In this document: positions 35,384-46,635 of the stretch, piece by piece
Layout of the letters: each line of letters starts with the position of its first letter
How positions within the stretch are numbered: position 1 is the stretch's first letter
Program-made: the position numbers and the translations under genes
From: Capra hircus
Lineage: Eukaryota > Chordata > Mammalia > Artiodactyla > Bovidae
Assembly: GCF_001704415.2 (NCBI RefSeq)
Contig: NC_030820.1
Location: 43,444,036-43,508,035, forward strand
Direction of reading: 5' to 3'
DNA: 64,000 nucleotides
The notes under the pieces: generated by a model
Seen by the model: the letters and a program-made list of their open reading frames with translations, nothing else
Told to the model about the DNA's origin: nothing
Database searches by the model: none

Positions 35384-36130
35384 CTAGTTAAGATCCTTTA
35401 GCATTTGTTGAAGAGATGGTTTGTTGGTGCTGAATTCTCTGAGCTTTTGCTTGTCTGTAAAGCTTTTGATTTCTCCTTCATATTTGAATGAGCTCCTTGC
35501 TGGGTACAGTAATCTGGGCTGTAGGTTTTTCTCTTTCATCACTTTAAGTATGTCCTGCCATTCCCTTCTGGCTTGAAGAGTTTCTATTGAAAGATCAGCT
35601 GTTATCCTTCGGTGGATCCCCTTGTGAGTAATTTTTTGTTTTTCCCTTGCTGCCTTTAATATTTGTTCTTTGTGTTTGATCTTCATTAATTTGATTAATA
35701 TGTGTCTTGGAGTGTTTTGCCTTGGGTTTATCTGCTTTGGGACTGGGTTTCTTGGACTTGGGTGGCTATTTCCTTCCCCATTTTATGGAATTTTTCAACT
35801 ATTATCTACCCAAGTATTTTCTCATGGCCTTTCTTTTTGTCTTCTTCTTTCGAGACTCCTATGATTCAAATGTTGGGGCGTTTAACATTGTCCCAGAGGT
35901 CTCTGAGATTGTCTTCATTTCTTTCAATTCTTTTTTTCTTTTTCCCTCTCTGCTTCATTTATTTCCACAATTCTATCTTTCACCTCACTTATCCTATCTT
36001 CTGCCTCAGTTATTCTACTGTTAGTTCCCTCCAGAGTGCTTTTGATCTCAGTTATTGCATTATTCATTATTGACTGACTCTTTTTTTATTTCTTCTATGT
36101 CCTTGTTAAACTTTTCTTGCATCTTCTCAA
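35384..36130 (-). pseudogene. L1 ORF1 (RNA-binding protein), disrupted
   Basis: ORF1p is the coiled-coil RNA chaperone that packages L1 RNA. The C-terminal 100 codons are open (35384-35686, with ARREWQDILKVMKEKN and LQPRLLYPARSSF). Upstream on the minus strand (about 35690-36130), coiled-coil-like Glu/Lys/Ile-rich codons continue, but with stops and shifts. It lies before ORF2 with a short gap of about 50 bases. Confidence 0.88.
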
Positions 36131-36760
36131 TCCTGCCTTAGGTTAGAGCTTTTCTTGGGGAAGTTCTCTCTCTCTCTCTCTCTCTCCTTCCTCTTTTTTT
36201 TTTTTTTTCCTCTCTCTCTCTGGCTATCCCATGGTTTGTTTTGCTATCTGACATTAGCTCCCTCAGATTGCCCTCAAGGCATTCAGGCTGGGTCCTTAGC
36301 CTAGCAATGCAGTCTGTGCCTCACTGTTCAGCCCCTGCTGGTGGTGGAGGCAAGCATCTGGGCTACTTCTCCACTGGGAGTTGCAGTTAGGCATTTAATC
36401 TGTGGGTTTTATTTATTTATTTTTCCCTTCTGGTTATATTGCCCTCTGAGATTCCAAAACTCCCCAAAGACCCCGGTGAGAGGGTTTCTTGGTGTTTGGA
36501 AACTTCTTCTCTTTTACAACTCCCTCCCCGGAATGGGTCTCCATCCCTAACTCTTTGTCTCTCTTTTTATCTTTTATATTTTGTCCTACCTCCTTTTGAA
36601 GATAATAGGCTGCCTTTCTGGGTGCCTGGTGTCCTCTGCCAGCGTTCAGAAGTTGTTTTGTGGTATTTGCTCAGCATTCAAATGGTATTTTGATGAATTT
36701 GTGGGGGAGAAAGTGGTCTCCCCGTTCTATTTCTCCACCATCTTAGGACTGCCCACCTAC
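36131..36760 (-). promoter_or_regulatory. L1 5' UTR (internal promoter region)
   Basis: This is the part of the L1 upstream of ORF1, which in the family carries an internal RNA polymerase II promoter. It is GC-richer than the rest and contains a (CT)n/T-rich tract at about 36166-36220. The first bases on the minus strand, near 36753, read 'gggcagtcctaagatggtgg', the expected L1 start. Function here is not shown by the sequence. Confidence 0.75.
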
Positions 36761-36775
36761 CCTTATTCTTCTTTA

Positions 36776-36921
36776 ATCTGAAAACAAACAACCTTGCAGG
36801 GTTTTTTTCTCTATGTAAAAGAAAATTTAAAAAAAATCAAATTTCTCTGTTAATAAAACACCTTTATTTGTCTCTAAAATCTCTGAGTTAGAAAATTTAG
36901 CAAACAGGTAGAATTTGCATT
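36776..36921. other. Short unassigned spacer
   Basis: AT-rich sequence between the L1 target site and the candidate LTR. Nothing recognised. Confidence 0.4.
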
Positions 36922-37370
36922 TGTCAGGCCCGGGGTCCCTGGTCTGGTTGCTGACCCTTCCGAGTAGCACTTATTTCGACATGCTGAAATTCGAGGACGA
37001 TCGCTCAGAAGGTTGGATGTAAGGTGTATACTTTTCAAGGGCTGCAGGGTTCTGAAGATGGAGCCTCCTGAAGGAATGCCTCTATATGATGGGACATCAG
37101 ATGGTCATGTGTATAATTTTAGATGAAGATTCTGCCTGTAGCTTCTTCCATCAAGCCACATCTATTTATGCAAGCGTTTATTTATATCCCATCTTGTTTC
37201 CTGAGGGATGTGTGGCCACACCACACTCCACACAAGGCCAGCGTTTCTGCCCAAGTTTAGACACGCCTTCTGCAGTATTTAGAGACTCTAAGTGCATCAT
37301 TAATTCTAAGGCATCTAGATATTTTTAGTCATTAAGTACTACCCCGACCTGCAGGGCAATCCCTAAGGCA
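36922..37370 (-). mobile_element. Candidate solo LTR, minus strand
   Basis: On the minus strand the block starts TGCCTTAGGG and ends GGGCCTGACA, giving TG...CA ends and a length of 449 bases. It contains a combined TATAAATAAA signal (plus-strand complement near 37180-37192). CpG is locally enriched ('attcgaggacgatcgctc'). No matching internal retroviral sequence or clean duplication lies beside it. The most likely reading is an ERV solo LTR, but I cannot name the family. Confidence 0.45.
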
Positions 37371-38159
37371 TAAATGCAGAGAAAATAATGAATAAGTTAT
37401 GAAAGTCATAAGCAAAAAAAAATATAGTTAAAAAAATACAAAAGCAGAAAATAAGATAAGTGGCTAAATATCCAAATAGCCATATTTAAAAAAAAAAAAG
37501 CAATATTTCACTTATACAAAAATCAATCCAAATCCATGTCATCAAGTCTAATAATCTCCTTTATACTAATAAGTATCAATATCTTGTCTCTCTTAGCAAA
37601 ATGTTAATGCAATGCAAATGGTATTTCTCCATCTTAAATAAATGTACTCCACTTGACTATAAATTAATAGAAATAGATCCAATTATAAGACTTTAAAATA
37701 TTCCCTCTTTTAAAACCAACTTCTAAATTATATAATGTAGAAATGTAGAAAGAAGACAGAATACATCATTGGGTCAATATCTGCCGTAAACATCTCAAAT
37801 TAGTTATTAACTTCCTGCAATCAACTAATTTATTTTGGTCTGCTAAGACATAAAGGATGCCACATGAATTGTTGTTAATTACATCAATAGCATTTGTAAT
37901 GCTGTATATTTTCCAGTGAGCTTTCATTAGCTCTATTTATACATGTACTATTATAAACATAGTATGTATTGGCTTTTTCTAGAACCGTAGTCAGCAAGGA
38001 AAGAACTATCAGAAGTGAAGAAGTAGGGTAAGAATGGTATAGTTCAACAGAGGGTTAGTGATGACATAGGAAATAGTTGTTTGGAAATCAGTTCACCTTT
38101 CCTTTGGCCAGTCTTGGGCTCTCTTGTTCTCAGGAATTGCCTGCAACATCATGTCTCAG
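37371..38159. other. Unassigned AT-rich stretch
   Basis: Several A-runs and no recognised gene or repeat. Confidence 0.4.
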
Positions 38160-38830
38160 ATGTTAATACACGTAGAAAATACCTGAGGATCTTGCTAGAA
38201 TGAAGATTTGGATTCTGAAGGTCTTTCATGGGACTCTTGAATCTGAATTTTTGACAATCTCCTAGATGATGATGCCAAAAAACCAACTGTTTGTACACCA
38301 GTGTTGTAGGGTGATAAATCTCAAATGTGGTCTCTTATCCACCTGCTACAGATTCATTAGATGGCTTAGTTTTAAAAAACTGCAGAATTCTAGAGATGAC
38401 CCCCAGACCCAGTGAATCTAAATTCCAAGGCTAGGACAGAATTTAGGAAGCCCTCCACATGGCAGTCTCTGCCCTGCAAAGCTTGAGGAATTGGGGAATT
38501 CTCAGGTCTGCGCATTTAACCCTAAACGTGTGACCTGAGAGTCAAGGGTAACTTTTCAGAAAATAATTAGATGAGTACAGGCTGCTAAGAAGAGAGAATT
38601 GGTGCTGATAATTACTACCTGAAAAGTGAAATTCCAGATCATTAATTTTTTAAGATAACTGTCATCTTTCTTGTTTGATGCTTTTACTCCTAGAGCAGGA
38701 GTCCTCTGGAAGTAAAACTCACCCAGTGATTAAGTAGGTCTGGGCTGGGGGGTCCAAGAATTTGTGTTTCTAAGTTCCTGAAGGATGCCAATGCTGCTGG
38801 TCTGGGGACCACATGTGGTCCTGCACGAAT
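38160..38830 (+). mobile_element. MER5-like hAT (Charlie) DNA transposon fragments
   Basis: Three pieces resemble this non-autonomous DNA transposon: about 38170-38290 ('cctgaggatcttgctagaatg'), about 38355-38480 ('ccccagacccagtgaatctaa', 'aagccctccacatgg') and about 38690-38830 ('aagaatttgtgtttctaag', 'gctgctggtctggggaccac'). All lie in the same orientation with unassigned DNA between. They are old and diverged. Confidence 0.6.
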
Positions 38831-39058
38831 ATATGATCTTGATAACTCACAAAACATAGAATGTTGATGTCCTGTTGGATTTATTTATTTAATCCAAGTA
38901 TCATTTAAAGATGAATACAAACTGAGACTGTCCATTGGGCTAAAGAAAGAATTATGAAATAGAATCTCTGCAATTAAAAGAGATCGGTTATAGCTAACAT
39001 ATAACATCATTTGATGATACCTCAAGGCAGCACACAACAAACTGCTAAAATGAATGTT

Positions 39059-40012
39059 ATGCCCACTTTAGGAATTCTGAGAACTCAGTGTGGCCTAGAT
39101 TAGCTTGTATTGTTTTAATTAACAATATGGTACTGCAATGTTTGCATTGATCTCTGAGGAAGGCTTTCTTATCTCTTCTTGCTATTCTTTGGAATTCTGC
39201 ATTCAGATGCTTATATCTTTCCTTTTCTCCTTTGCTTTTCGCTTCTTTTCTTTTCACAGCTATTTGTAAGGCCTCCCCAGACAGCCACTTTGCCTTTTTG
39301 CATTTCTTTTCCATGGGAATGATCTTGATCCCTGTCTCCTGTACAATATCATGAATCTCAGTCCATAGTTCATCAGGCACTCTATCTATCAGATCTAGTC
39401 CCTTAAATCTATTTCTCACTTCCACTGTATAATCATAAGGGATTTGATTTAGGTCATACCTGAATGGTCTAGTGGTTTTCCCTACTTTCTTCAATTTAAG
39501 TCTGAATTTGGCAATAAGGAGCTCATGATCTGAGCCACAGTCAGCTCCCAGTTTTGTTTTTGCTGACTGTATAGAGCTTCTCCATCATTGGCTGCAAAGA
39601 ATATCACCAATCTGATTTCACTGTTGACCATCTGGTGATGTCCATGTGTAGAGTCTTCTCTTGTGTTGTTGGAAGATGATGTTTGCTATGACCAGTGCGT
39701 TCTCTTGATCTCCATTCTAAAGAAGATCAGCCCTGGGTGTTCTTTGGAAGGAATGACGCTAAAGCTGAAACTCCAGTACTCTGGCCACCTCATGTGAAGA
39801 GTTGACTCATTGGAAAAGACTGATGCTGCGAGGGATTGGGGGCAGGAGGAAAAGGGGACGTTAGAGGATGAGATGGCTGGATGACATCACCGACTTGATG
39901 GACATGAGTCTGAGTGAACTCTGGGAGTTGGTGATGGACAGGGAGGTCTGGCGTGCTGCGATTCATGGGGTTGCAAAGAGTCGGACACAACTGAGTGACT
40001 GAACTGAACTGC
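39059..40012. mobile_element. BovB insertion with inverted 5' part
   Basis: The left part, 39059 to about 39703, is BovB on the minus strand. It has an open frame (39057-39494 minus) covering the region between endonuclease and reverse transcriptase (YDYTVEVRNRFKGL, AKWLSGEALQIAVKRKEAK). The right part, about 39704-40012, is the BovB 3' end on the plus strand with its CTGAA tail. AATGTT at 39053-39058 and 40013-40018 flanks the whole block. One insertion with an inverted 5' section explains all of this (twin priming). The reverse transcriptase core is missing at the junction. Confidence 0.82.
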
Positions 40013-40018
40013 AATGTT

Positions 40019-40664
40019 CCTGTTTGCAGTGATAGCAGATTGAAAGAACTTTTGTTCAATATTTGCTGACTTTTGGTCTTCCTCTGTGGAGGAAGTTTTA
40101 GCTTACAAATACATGATGACTTTGCTCCTTTATTTTCAATTCTTTAATTTTTAATGCATTTCATTTTGTTTCTGATGTGATTTTTAAAAAAATGATGTAA
40201 CATATTACATGATTCTAAAACAGGCTGCTGTAGTGCTTGATCTGAGTGTGCCCTTTCATATCCATTCATGGGGAGGTTTAGGGAATGCCCTTCTCTCAGG
40301 TCTTATGCACTTAGCCTGTGATATGAAGGGTGTTGAAATTATGTAATGAGCAACCTTTTTCAAAAATGAATACACAGACTTACTTCTATCATGGCTTTTA
40401 TGTTTCTGTTTAAAGATGCACTGGAAAAAGTTTTATGACTAATCTGTCCCCAAGCCATCTGATTTTCGCTTTCAATCCCCACAAGGTTTAACCCCTGACC
40501 TTTGTATATTTCCAGAAATTTTATTTGCTTATTAAAACAGATATGAATAATATATAATGCTATTTTAGACCTTTTTTCATAAAATAGTTTCATAAAATGT
40601 ATATTTCCTATACCTTTATTTTATTCACCTCACACATATATGTGTGTGTATATATATATATGTG
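40019..40664. other. Unassigned stretch ending in microsatellite
   Basis: AT-rich with no gene. It ends in a 'gtgtgtgtatatatatatatgtg' tract at about 40641-40665 that borders the next SINE. Confidence 0.4.
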
Positions 40665-40665
40665 T

Positions 40666-40850
40666 ATCTCAGGTGGTAAAGAATATGCCTACAACGCAGA
40701 GTTCAAACCCTGGGTGGGGAAGATCCCCTGAAGAAGGGAATGATGGCTACTCACTCCAGTATTCTTGCCTGGAGAATTCCATGACAGAGGAGCTTGGTGG
40801 ACTATAGCCCATGGGGTCCCAAAGAGTCAAACATGACTGAGTGACTAACA
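40666..40850 (+). mobile_element. Bov-tA SINE between alternating repeats
   Basis: The copy starts within the head ('ctcaggtggtaaagaatatg') and ends 'catgactgagtgactaacac'. Its left border is a (TA)n/(TG)n tract and its right border a (CA)n/(TA)n tract. Confidence 0.9.
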
Positions 40851-40905
40851 CACACACACACACACATATATAATATATATGTATGTAGATAGATATAGAT
40901 ATTAG
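40851..40905. repeat. (CA)n/(TA)n microsatellite
   Basis: 'acacacacacacacacac' passes into 'atatataatatatatg' and 'tagatagatatagatat'. A compound alternating repeat growing from the SINE tail. Confidence 0.88.
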
Positions 40906-41084
40906 AGATTTTCCATACAATATTCAGCTATTTAATTCTTTCAAATTTGTACTCTGTAGATTCATACCTCTGCACAGATTCAGCATAATTTATTTGACCA
41001 GTTTCCTGTTAGTGGACATTAAGGCTGTGTGCTCTCATAAGCGAGACTCCAACAAATGACCTAGACCATATGCCACTTTTATTG

Positions 41085-41470
41085 TTGTTCAGTTGCTAAG
41101 TCATGTCAAACTCTTTGAGATCCCATGAACTGCAGCAAGCCAGGCTCCTCTGTCTTCCATTATCTCCTGGAGTTTGTTCAGATACATGTCCATTTAGTCA
41201 GTGATACTATCTAACAATCTCATCCTTCTCCTTTTGCCTTCAATCTTTGCCAGCATCAGGGTCTTTTCCAGTGAGTCCGCTTTTCACATCAGGTGACTAC
41301 AGTATTGGAGATTCAGCTTCAGCATCCATCATTCCAATGAATATTCAGGGTTGATTTTCTTTGGGATTGACTGGCTTGATCTCCTTCTAGTCCAAAGGGA
41401 CTTGCAAGAGTCTTCTCCAGCACCATAATTTGAAAGCATCATTTCTTCACTGCTAAGCCTTCTTCATGGG
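41085..41470 (-). mobile_element. BovB 3' fragment, diverged
   Basis: Reverse-complement BovB 3' end with the 'gttcagttgctaagtcatg' start, 'agcatcagggtcttttccag' and 'gggacttgcaagagtcttctc'. It lacks the tandem tail and is among the most diverged BovB pieces here. Confidence 0.88.
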
Positions 41471-41474
41471 CTTT

Positions 41475-41890
41475 GTGCTGAGTAAAAACTGTCAGTCTGA
41501 AAGGTCATATATCATATGTTTCCATTTACACAACATTCTCAAAATGGCAAAATTATATAGATGGAGAGCAAATTAGTATTTGCTGGGGCTGAGGAAGGTA
41601 GGGCCGGGTGGGAGGGTGTGACTATAAAAGCACAGCACAAGGAGGCATTTGGGGTGATGGCACAGTGTGTAATTTGATTGCAGTCGTGGTTATACAAACT
41701 ACACTTGTTATGAAATGTCACAGAACTACACTAGATGTTGTGCCCGGAAAACATCCACATTTTGCTATTACACTATAATTGTGTGCACTGTAACCTCAGA
41801 GGGGGACTGGGTGAAACCACAGGGACCCCTTCTGTCTCATCTATGTGACTTCCTGTGAATCTGTAATTATCTAACAATGAAAAGTCTGTT
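41475..41890 (+). mobile_element. Old L1 3' UTR remnant
   Basis: 'ttccatttacacaacattctc', 'ggggtgatggcacagtgtg' and 'attgcagtcgtggttatac' follow the order of an old L1 (L1ME-like) 3' UTR on the plus strand. Non-coding. Confidence 0.65.
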
Positions 41891-43299
41891 AATTAAATCA
41901 AAAGCCAAGATAATTTTTACTGCTAATGACTGCACCACAACCCAAATCCGGCATTATAACATATAATTAACATACTGAATAAACAGCTTTTATTTATATA
42001 AACACCCAATAATAATAGGAAAATATTCCTTTTCCAGTAACATCAGGAAGACAAACCACATAAGATTAGCATTAGAAAAGTGACAATATCTGTATGAAGA
42101 AAACTTTTAAAACTTTTGAACAATGGAAAATTATGAACATGTCAATTAACAAGATCTAATATCACAGAGATGCTTTGCCTTCATTTAATATGTAAATTTA
42201 AGATTATCCCCCACCAATAGCAACATATTTTTAGCAAGGATTAGTTAACCTTGTTCTAAAGTTCATGGGAGGAAAACCACCAACACATAAAAACTGGGGT
42301 ACTGAATACTAATTTAAAAATCATTGGATGGTGAAGAGGAGTCATTCTAACAAATATTAGAACATTAAAAGTGTCAATAAGTAAAACAGTTGGTTACGGC
42401 CATGTGTATAGGCAGAACAAAATTATAGAACAGAAAGGAAAATCTAAAAATTGAGTTAAACTTATGCAATATTTTATATGCACTTTTTAAAAGTCAAATC
42501 AGTAGAGAAGTGAGTTCTACATATGGTGATGGTGGGTTCATATATTAAATGCTTCTAATGATGAGGACAATAAAAGTTAGGGAAAAAATGTTAAAAATCA
42601 CATTGGTTTTATCAGTTATCAGAGATCTAACAACACAATGAAAAATTATGATGCCAAGATATGAGATAAAAAGGAAACACTGGAGGTGAGCTGGAAGCTC
42701 AGGCAGCTTTACAGCTAGAAGTATCTTCAAGTAAGCAGGTATTGTGTCCTAGAGGCTAAGAGCATGACAGTAGACACCACAGAACAGGAGGGCTAGGCCA
42801 TGCGGTTCAGGGGAAAAGCACGTTCAGAAATGCGGACACGGTTGTCATTCTAAGGGAGGCAGTTTTCTTTGGTGACCTTGTTCACTGTTCCTTCCTAGTC
42901 CACCTAATCATGCCCTTCTAATGAGCTGTGGACAGCTGGTACCTGCTGGGCACTAGCACTCTCACATACTGCATCCCTGGGCATGAATGATGGACATTCC
43001 TCCTTTCAGTCATTGTTATACTTTGGAAGGAGATGCAAAGGCTGAATGTTGCTGCTTTCAAGGCTAATAATGAGATTCCCAAGTCCCGGCACTTAAGCAT
43101 GAGATAAAAATTGAATGAGAGTGAGAAGTTTTAGAGTCTGCTCACATACCCCATCTATCTGACAGCAACTGCAATTAAATACTGGAAATCCCAACACCAA
43201 AAGAAGAAAATGAAAAAAAAAAAAAAAGAGTGAAATGAGAGAGGGAGAGAGGGACAGAGCAAGAATCAGGAAGAGGGAGAAAGGATGCTGAATGCTGTC
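41891..43299. other. Mostly unassigned, perhaps old L1
   Basis: About 42190-42480 has faint resemblance to plus-strand L1 ORF2 ('gttctaaagttcatgggagg', 'acagttggttacggccatgtg'), too diverged to be sure. The rest holds no gene I can see. There is an A-run and a GA-rich tract at about 43210-43260. Confidence 0.3.
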
Positions 43300-43432
43300 T
43301 CTCAAGGGCAGCAGAGTCCAGGGGCCCCAAGAACAATGGAAGATGATCTGCAAAAATGCTGTCACCACACTGGACACCTGGAACTAATGTAATATTGTAA
43401 ATCAACTACACTTCAACAAAAACAAAATCAAA
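43300..43432 (+). mobile_element. L1 3' end fragment
   Basis: 'aactaatgtaatattgtaaatc' and 'aactacacttcaacaaaaac' are the terminal L1 3' UTR bases followed by an A-rich tail. Confidence 0.55.
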
Positions 43433-43439
43433 TCCATTA

Positions 43440-44990
43440 AACTAGAAAAAAGTCTGTGCTCCTTTTTACAGCTCAGCAGCATTCCATGGAACAAATGGGC
43501 CAGTATTTTTTTGGCTAAAATTCATGTATTAAAAGGCACTTTTAGTTTTTTCCAGTTTCCTGTTATTTCAAAGGGAGCTGCTGTGAAGATCTATGTACAG
43601 GTTTCTGTGCGAACAAATGTTTTCATTTCTCTGGCTTCAGTGCCCAGAGGTGTGATGAATGGGTAGCATGCAAAGTATATGTTCAGTTTGGAAAAAAAAA
43701 AAAAATTCCACAACTATTTTCCAGAGTGGCTGAATCAGTTAGAAGGGAGGATCCAAAATATGCTTTCACCCTCTCTGGTTTATAATATAATCGTCTCCAG
43801 TATTTCCTCTACATACATGGAAAGGCGTATCAGAATGTCATTAATTTGTGCTTCACCTGTCAAACAGGACTGAAAACACCACGGGAGAAGGAAAGGTTAT
43901 TGTGTTCAACCATATTTTTGCTTACTGTGTGCTTTCTTTCTTCCTGATAGTCTAAGGCCCCTTCTTTCACCATTTCTCTTCTTTTGAGAGAATTTCCTTC
44001 GAGTGTAGGTATGACACATCCTTTTAGTTTTTTTCACTTAGGAAAAGATGTCTTCCTTTGTCTTTAGTTTTTAGAAGTTTAAATACGATGTATCCTGTTG
44101 GGTTGATGGGTCTTTGGCTGAACCTGGGAAATTTCCAGCCATTCTTTCTTTGAATACTTTTCAGTCCCACATTCTTCCTCTTCTGGTGTTCAGTGAGGCA
44201 AATGTTAAACCTTTTGTCTAAGTTCCACTTGTCCCAGAGGCTAAGTTCATTTTTTTTTTCAGTCTATTTTCTTTCTGTTGTGCCAATTTATGTTGTTCTT
44301 TCTTCAAGTGTACTAATTCTTCCCTCTGCTCTCTCTGATCTATTGTTGAGTTCATTCATTGAATTTTTTCTTTGTTACTATACTTTTCAGGGTTAAAATC
44401 TGTTTCTTCTTTATATCTTCTGTTTCAATGTTGAGACCGTCTACTTTCTCATTGGTTTCAAGTGTGCTTCATTGAAGCAGTTTTCTATTGGCCAGTGGAG
44501 CATCTTTTTCAGAGAATTCTACCATCTGTGTTGTCTTAGTTTTGGCCTCTGCTGATCATCTTTCCTCATTCACAGTCAGATTTTCCTGGTTCTTGATGAG
44601 ACTGACTTTTGGGTGAATCCTGAGGCTCTGGGTGTGGTGTCATGAGGCTGTGGCTCTTAAATATTCTATCAGCAATGATCCCACAGTCTTGGGTAAGGGT
44701 GTGCCCAACTTGTTACTTCTAGTGAACGGGGTGTCTCAGTTTCCTGCTTGGCCAGGGTGAAGGGGTCCTTGTTACTGCGGGGGCAGGGGGTGAGGTTCCC
44801 TAGGACTGACCCCACCCTGGCTGACAAGCAAAGGTGCCCCATTCCTCCCCCTCCTCCACCGTGTGACTTCAAGGGCAGTATATGAGGAGGGACCCTGTGT
44901 ACAAGGGACAGCGGTAGGAGTCCCTGGGATGGGAGGCAGGGGGCACAAGGCAATATGAATAAATCTGCCTGCCCTTGTGATGGTTGATTT
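43440..44990 (-). mobile_element. Old L1 pieces (3' ORF2 part and ORF1/5' part)
   Basis: 43440-43875 reads as antisense late ORF2 ('cagcagcattccatggaac', 'ggagctgctgtgaagatc', 'ttttccagagtggctgaatc'). About 43960-44640 reads as antisense ORF1-side sequence ('ttccagccattctttctttg', 'tttttcagtctattttctttc'). 44690-44950 is GC-richer and may be the 5' UTR. The middle of the element is missing. Confidence 0.6.
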
Positions 44991-45894
44991 TCTTTTCTTT
45001 TCTTTTAATTTCAGTGTTTCATTCTTAAGTTGTTTTCAGTATTTAAGCAATTGTGTTTGTTTCAGTGCCGGTATCTATGTACCTGAAAGACGCTTACTGT
45101 CTTTTACTGATTACAAGCTCCTTAAGTTCATCTGAATTCTATTACCATTTTTAAGTATTTTTTTTATTCCTGCATAAGCCCCAATGTTTATTAAACTCTG
45201 TAGCTACTGGCTAATACAGTCAGATAATGGGTTGTACATAATTAAGCTGATTTTTACATCATCACCAGAAGCAGGCACAACTCCAGAAACAAGCACTCAG
45301 AATGTACATGGGGAAGACTGTACGATAATTTAAAGGCCCCATGTATGTTGCACTCAGCTCATCCAAGTGTGCAGCTTCTGTCATGCCCTTGGTTCATTGA
45401 TAAAAAAGGCGGGGAATGACATTCACAATCTTTTTGGAAACTGCTTTGTTTATTGTAGCTCTAGGAGTGAACCATTCATATATTTTGCATTCTAAGACTT
45501 GGGTTAGACAAATCAAATAGAACTGAAAATAATTTTATAAGAGACAGCTGTGACTATCTAAAAGCATGGCTATTAAAATCCTTTCAGTCCTTTCATTCCG
45601 CATGAATGTAATCATGCTTTATTTATACTGTGGAATTGATTAGCAATCTATTGAAGGTACAATCACAGAGTTCCTTTAATTCAGAAAATAATCACCATCT
45701 CCTCACACCAGACAAACCTATGTTCCTCCAATCTTCTCAGCTTATAAAAGGTAATGAAATTATCCATTTTTCCCCCAAGAAATAATCTATTGAGGGGAAT
45801 GGATAAAATTAATTAAATTATAACACATGTAAATGCTTATCTCAAAGTGGCATTCTTTTCCCCATAGCCTCCACAAAGTTTCCATTTTTAGAAA
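44991..45894. other. Unassigned stretch
   Basis: A short (TTTTC)n run at about 44990-45007, then AT-rich unassigned DNA. No gene. Confidence 0.4.
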
Positions 45895-46076
45895 TTGTTT
45901 AGAATTTATTTTTAATTGGAGGATAATTGCTTATAGTGTTGTATTGGTTTCTGCTGCATAAAATGTGAGTTAACCATTAGTATACATATATCCCCTCCCT
46001 CTCATCCTGCCTCCCACCCACCCCCAATCCCAGAGCACCTGGCTGAGTTCCCTGTGCTACATAGTAGCTTCCCACT
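45895..46076 (-). mobile_element. Artiodactyl L1 3' end
   Basis: 'tttttaattggaggataattgc', 'gtgttgtattggtttctgc' and 'tccctgtgctacatagtagc' are antisense L1 3' UTR blocks. Confidence 0.8.
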
Positions 46077-46104
46077 GTGTGTGTGTGTGTGTGTGTGTGT
46101 GTGC
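46077..46104. repeat. (GT)n microsatellite
   Basis: About 14 GT units, followed by 'gcacgcgc' and a short SINE-end scrap ('gttgctcagtcatgtac') at about 46120-46139. Confidence 0.92.
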
Positions 46105-46359
46105 ACGCGCATGTGTAATAGTTGCTCAGTCATGTACGATTCTCATAGGCTTCTGTATTTTCTCTAAGACTCTTACTCCAGGACAAAAGTTTCCTCTGGC
46201 ATTCTATTTGCTGCAAGGATAAACTCAGATTTCTCCTGACATTCAGAAGCCCAGCAAGCCCATCACACAGAATTCTAATTTGCCCCAAGGTCAATTTCCT
46301 GTTCCAGCCCATGCGATCGAGTCATGAGAGGAAAATCTGATTCATTTATTTTCTTTTTT

Positions 46360-46490
46360 GAGTAAGACTGCATTTTATGGATATGCAGTTTACTTATGTA
46401 TTAACCCATCAATGGCCATTTGAGTTGTTTACAATTTGTCTGTGACAAATAAAGCTGCTATGAACATCCCTGGATCTAAATGTAAGAGCT
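46360..46490 (-). mobile_element. Old L1 remnant
   Basis: 'ccatcaatggccatttgag', 'gttgtttacaatttgtc' and 'aaataaagctgctatgaac' are antisense late L1 ORF2. Confidence 0.65.
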
Positions 46491-46504
46491 AAAGGAATGA
46501 AAAC

Positions 46505-46622
46505 TCTAAAATAAAATATATTTTCTTTGGTTTTGCAAATATTTTTAACTATGAAGTGAAAATCAAGGACTACAAGATAAAACAAATCATTGATGTATAT
46601 TTACTGAAATTAAGACCCTCTT
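46505..46622 (+). mobile_element. Old L1 ORF2 fragment, left half, split by provirus
   Basis: The last bases before the provirus ('actgaaattaagaccctctt') continue naturally into the sequence just after it (53426 onward). Both match one stretch of L1 ORF2 on the plus strand. The first part (46505-46590) is too diverged to be sure of. Confidence 0.6.
46618..46622 (+). repeat. 5-bp target-site duplication, left copy
   Basis: CTCTT immediately precedes the 5' LTR and recurs at 53426-53430 immediately after the 3' LTR. This is the integrase footprint that fixes both proviral ends. Confidence 0.93.
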
Positions 46623-46635
46623 TGTTAGGGACCAA

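Larger units (their letters stand above)
29368..36760 (-). mobile_element. Near full-length artiodactyl L1 (minus strand)
   Basis: A non-LTR retrotransposon in reverse orientation with all parts in order: 3' UTR (29368 to about 29720), ORF2, ORF1, and a 5' UTR ending near 36753-36760 ('caccatcttaggactgccc' on the plus strand). A 15-bp duplication with one mismatch, CCTTATGCTTCTTTA at 29353-29367 and CCTTATTCTTCTTTA at 36761-36775, flanks it. This was therefore a full-length insertion, not the usual 5'-truncated one. Three BovB pieces (32551-32842, 33111-33594, 34001-34992) inserted later. The L1's own length is about 5.6 kb. Both ORFs carry stops and shifts. Confidence 0.95.

Noticed and set aside
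44669..44953. 94-codon minus-strand frame in a GC-richer block
   Set aside because: The block adjoins antisense L1 ORF1 sequence and is more likely an old L1 5' UTR than a host exon.
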